Positions 5,192 through 6,285 of a stretch of 6,285 bases of DNA are shown piece by piece. The stretch comes from Armatimonadota bacterium (lineage in GTDB: Bacteria; Armatimonadota; JAAZEB01). The position numbers and the translations under genes were made by a program. Within the stretch, counting starts at the first letter, position 1. Each line of letters starts with the position of its first letter. The stretch covers positions 1-6,285 of the forward strand of contig DUUU01000218.1 of NCBI GenBank assembly GCA_012841485.1. The letters run 5' to 3'. The notes below the pieces were generated by a model, which saw only the letters and a program-made list of their open reading frames with translations, was not told the DNA's origin and searched no databases.

Positions 5192-6091
5192 TTGTCTACG
5201 ACACAGCCGCACGTCAGCATGAAGGACCTGTTGGAAGCCGGCGTCCATTTCGGCCATCAGACCCGCCGTTGGAACCCGAAGATGAAGCGCTACATCTACG
5301 GCGGGCGAAACGGCATCTACATCATCGATTTGCACCAGACGCTGAAGCTCTTTGAGGAAGCCTACGAGTTCATCCGCGAAACCGCGGCCGATGGCGAGAT
5401 GGTGCTCTTCATTGGTACGAAGAAGCAGGCCCAGGATGCCGTGCGAGAGGCCGCCGAGCAGTGCCGCATGTTCCATGTCAGCCACCGCTGGCTTGGGGGG
5501 ATGCTGACGAACTGGTCCACCATCCAGCGGCGGATCCAGCGCCTGCGCGAGCTGGAGCGCATGGAAGAGACCGGTGATATCGCGCGCCGGCCGAAAAAGG
5601 AACAGGCAGTTCTCGGCGAGGAGAAGGAGAAGCTGGAGCGCATCCTGGGCGGGATCAAGGAGATGCCGAAGCTTCCCGGAGCGGTCTTCGTGGTCGATCT
5701 GCGCAAGGAGCATATCGCCGTGAAGGAAGCGCGTAAGCTGGGTATCCCGGTGGTGGCCATCGTGGATACGAACTGCGATCCGGATGAAGTGGACTACGTG
5801 ATCCCGGGCAACGATGACGCTATTCGCGCTATCCGCCTGATCACCTCGAAGATGGCCGAGGCAGTCCTCGAGGGGCGTCCTATCAAGGAAGAGTTTGTGC
5901 CCGCGGAAGAGGAAGTTGCCCGAGCCGCGATGGAAGAGGCGGCTGAAGAGGCGGAGCAGGAAGCCGCCGCGGAGGGCGCGGAGGAGCCAGCCGAGGCAGC
6001 CGAGCCAGTCGCGATGGGGCCCAGCGCCGACGAGATCGAAGCGAGCCTTGCCGCGGAGACTGAGGAAGAGCAGGCCATCGAGGCGGAGTAG
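5192..6091 (+). CDS. rpsB: 30S ribosomal protein S2
   Basis: A 299-residue protein of the S2 family, a late-assembling component of the 30S subunit that contacts S1-type proteins in many bacteria. The family landmarks are all present: [16 protein letters not shown] at 9-24, FIGTKKQA at 73-80, [11 protein letters not shown] at 98-108, a coiled helical insertion about 111-160, and the second signature at 162-210 with [24 protein letters not shown] and IPGNDDA. The core ends near residue 230. It is followed by an unusually long acidic tail of about 65 residues, almost all Glu, Ala and Pro, longer than E. coli S2 (241 residues). Initiation is at TTG, with AAAGGAG 9 nt upstream. It has its own promoter and leader. 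The usual partner tsf is not seen in the 194 bases downstream. Identification is secure. Confidence 0.98.
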   Translation: MSTTQPHVSMKDLLEAGVHFGHQTRRWNPKMKRYIYGGRNGIYIIDLHQTLKLFEEAYEFIRETAADGEMVLFIGTKKQAQDAVREAAEQCRMFHVSHRWLGGMLTNWSTIQRRIQRLRELERMEETGDIARRPKKEQAVLGEEKEKLERILGGIKEMPKLPGAVFVVDLRKEHIAVKEARKLGIPVVAIVDTNCDPDEVDYVIPGNDDAIRAIRLITSKMAEAVLEGRPIKEEFVPAEEEVARAAMEEAAEEAEQEAAAEGAEEPAEAAEPVAMGPSADEIEASLAAETEEEQAIEAE

Positions 6092-6285
6092 CCTCGTGCC
6101 AGGTCTCGCAGTGGCCCACGGCGCGTGCGCCGCGCGCGATGCCGCCGCGAGACGAAGGCAGTCCGCCCGGGCAAACCGTTGCGGGCGAATGTTTCACGCC
6201 AAAGGCCGGCGTGGAAGTATGGAAGGGCGACGGACCGGCACCAGCGGGTGCGTTCGCCGGGTGGTGGTAAGCGCGCTCGCCGTGA
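6092..6285 (+). other. Region downstream of rpsB with consecutive hairpins, no certain gene
   Basis: No intrinsic terminator with a U-tract follows rpsB. Three hairpins occur in a row: CGCCC (6164-6168) with GGGCG (6183-6187), extended by GCAA/TTGC; TTTCACGCC (6192-6200) with GGCGTGGAA (6208-6216, one G-U pair); and GCACC (6238-6242) with GGTGC (6247-6251). A frame with ATGs at 6189 and 6219 stays open to the window end (MEGRRTGTSGCVRRVVVSALAV from 6219), which looks faintly like a signal peptide start but has only a weak ribosome-binding site. It does not resemble the start of elongation factor Ts. Confidence 0.4.

Noticed and set aside
6092..6130. Intrinsic terminator directly after rpsB
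   Set aside because: The GC-rich inverted repeats here have no U-tract and only short arms.

Overview
The window is GC-rich bacterial chromosomal DNA. It holds four well-supported protein families, one ClpS-like small protein and one candidate upstream small ORF. The RpsB protein, with its long Glu/Ala-rich tail, and the pairing of a uroporphyrinogen-decarboxylase-fold methyltransferase with a PocR-AraC regulator suggest a free-living, non-proteobacterial, Gram-positive-like or Armatimonadota/Chloroflexi-type lineage. That placement is inference and weak. No mobile element, CRISPR array, tRNA or rRNA was seen.

Layout. Bases 1-220 are an upstream or leader region with no convincing gene. A ClpS-fold adaptor follows at 221-496 (+). 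It faces a convergent URO-D/MtaA-like methyltransferase gene (666-1736, -), and a strong 14-bp hairpin lies between them. Upstream of the methyltransferase, and on the same strand, is a PocR-domain AraC-family regulator (1963-3129, -). The 226-bp gap between these two genes carries a perfect TATAAT -10 box for the methyltransferase, no good -35 box, and an array of GGCAAA repeats, which fits an activator-dependent promoter. Divergent from the regulator, after a 444-bp stretch without a recognised gene, lies a candidate 43-codon ORF with a GGAGG ribosome-binding site (3574-3705, +). It overlaps the start of a 12-helix major facilitator transporter (3696-4991, +), whose start region is densely structured. 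A consensus-spaced sigma70-type promoter and a roughly 130-nt leader then drive rpsB (5192-6091, +), which uses a TTG start. The last 194 bases contain several hairpins but no recognisable start of tsf.

How the genes may work together. The regulator, methyltransferase and transporter look like a small accessory catabolic module: sensing of a small organic ligand by the PocR domain, activation of a corrinoid/methyl-transfer-type enzyme, and possibly import by the MFS protein. The ligand and substrate cannot be read from the sequence. The ClpS-like gene and rpsB are housekeeping-type genes flanking the module. The most interesting points are the probable operator array, the overlapping small ORF with start-site structures before the transporter, the altered N-degron pocket in the ClpS-like protein, and a sequence block shared by the leaders of the ClpS-like gene and rpsB.
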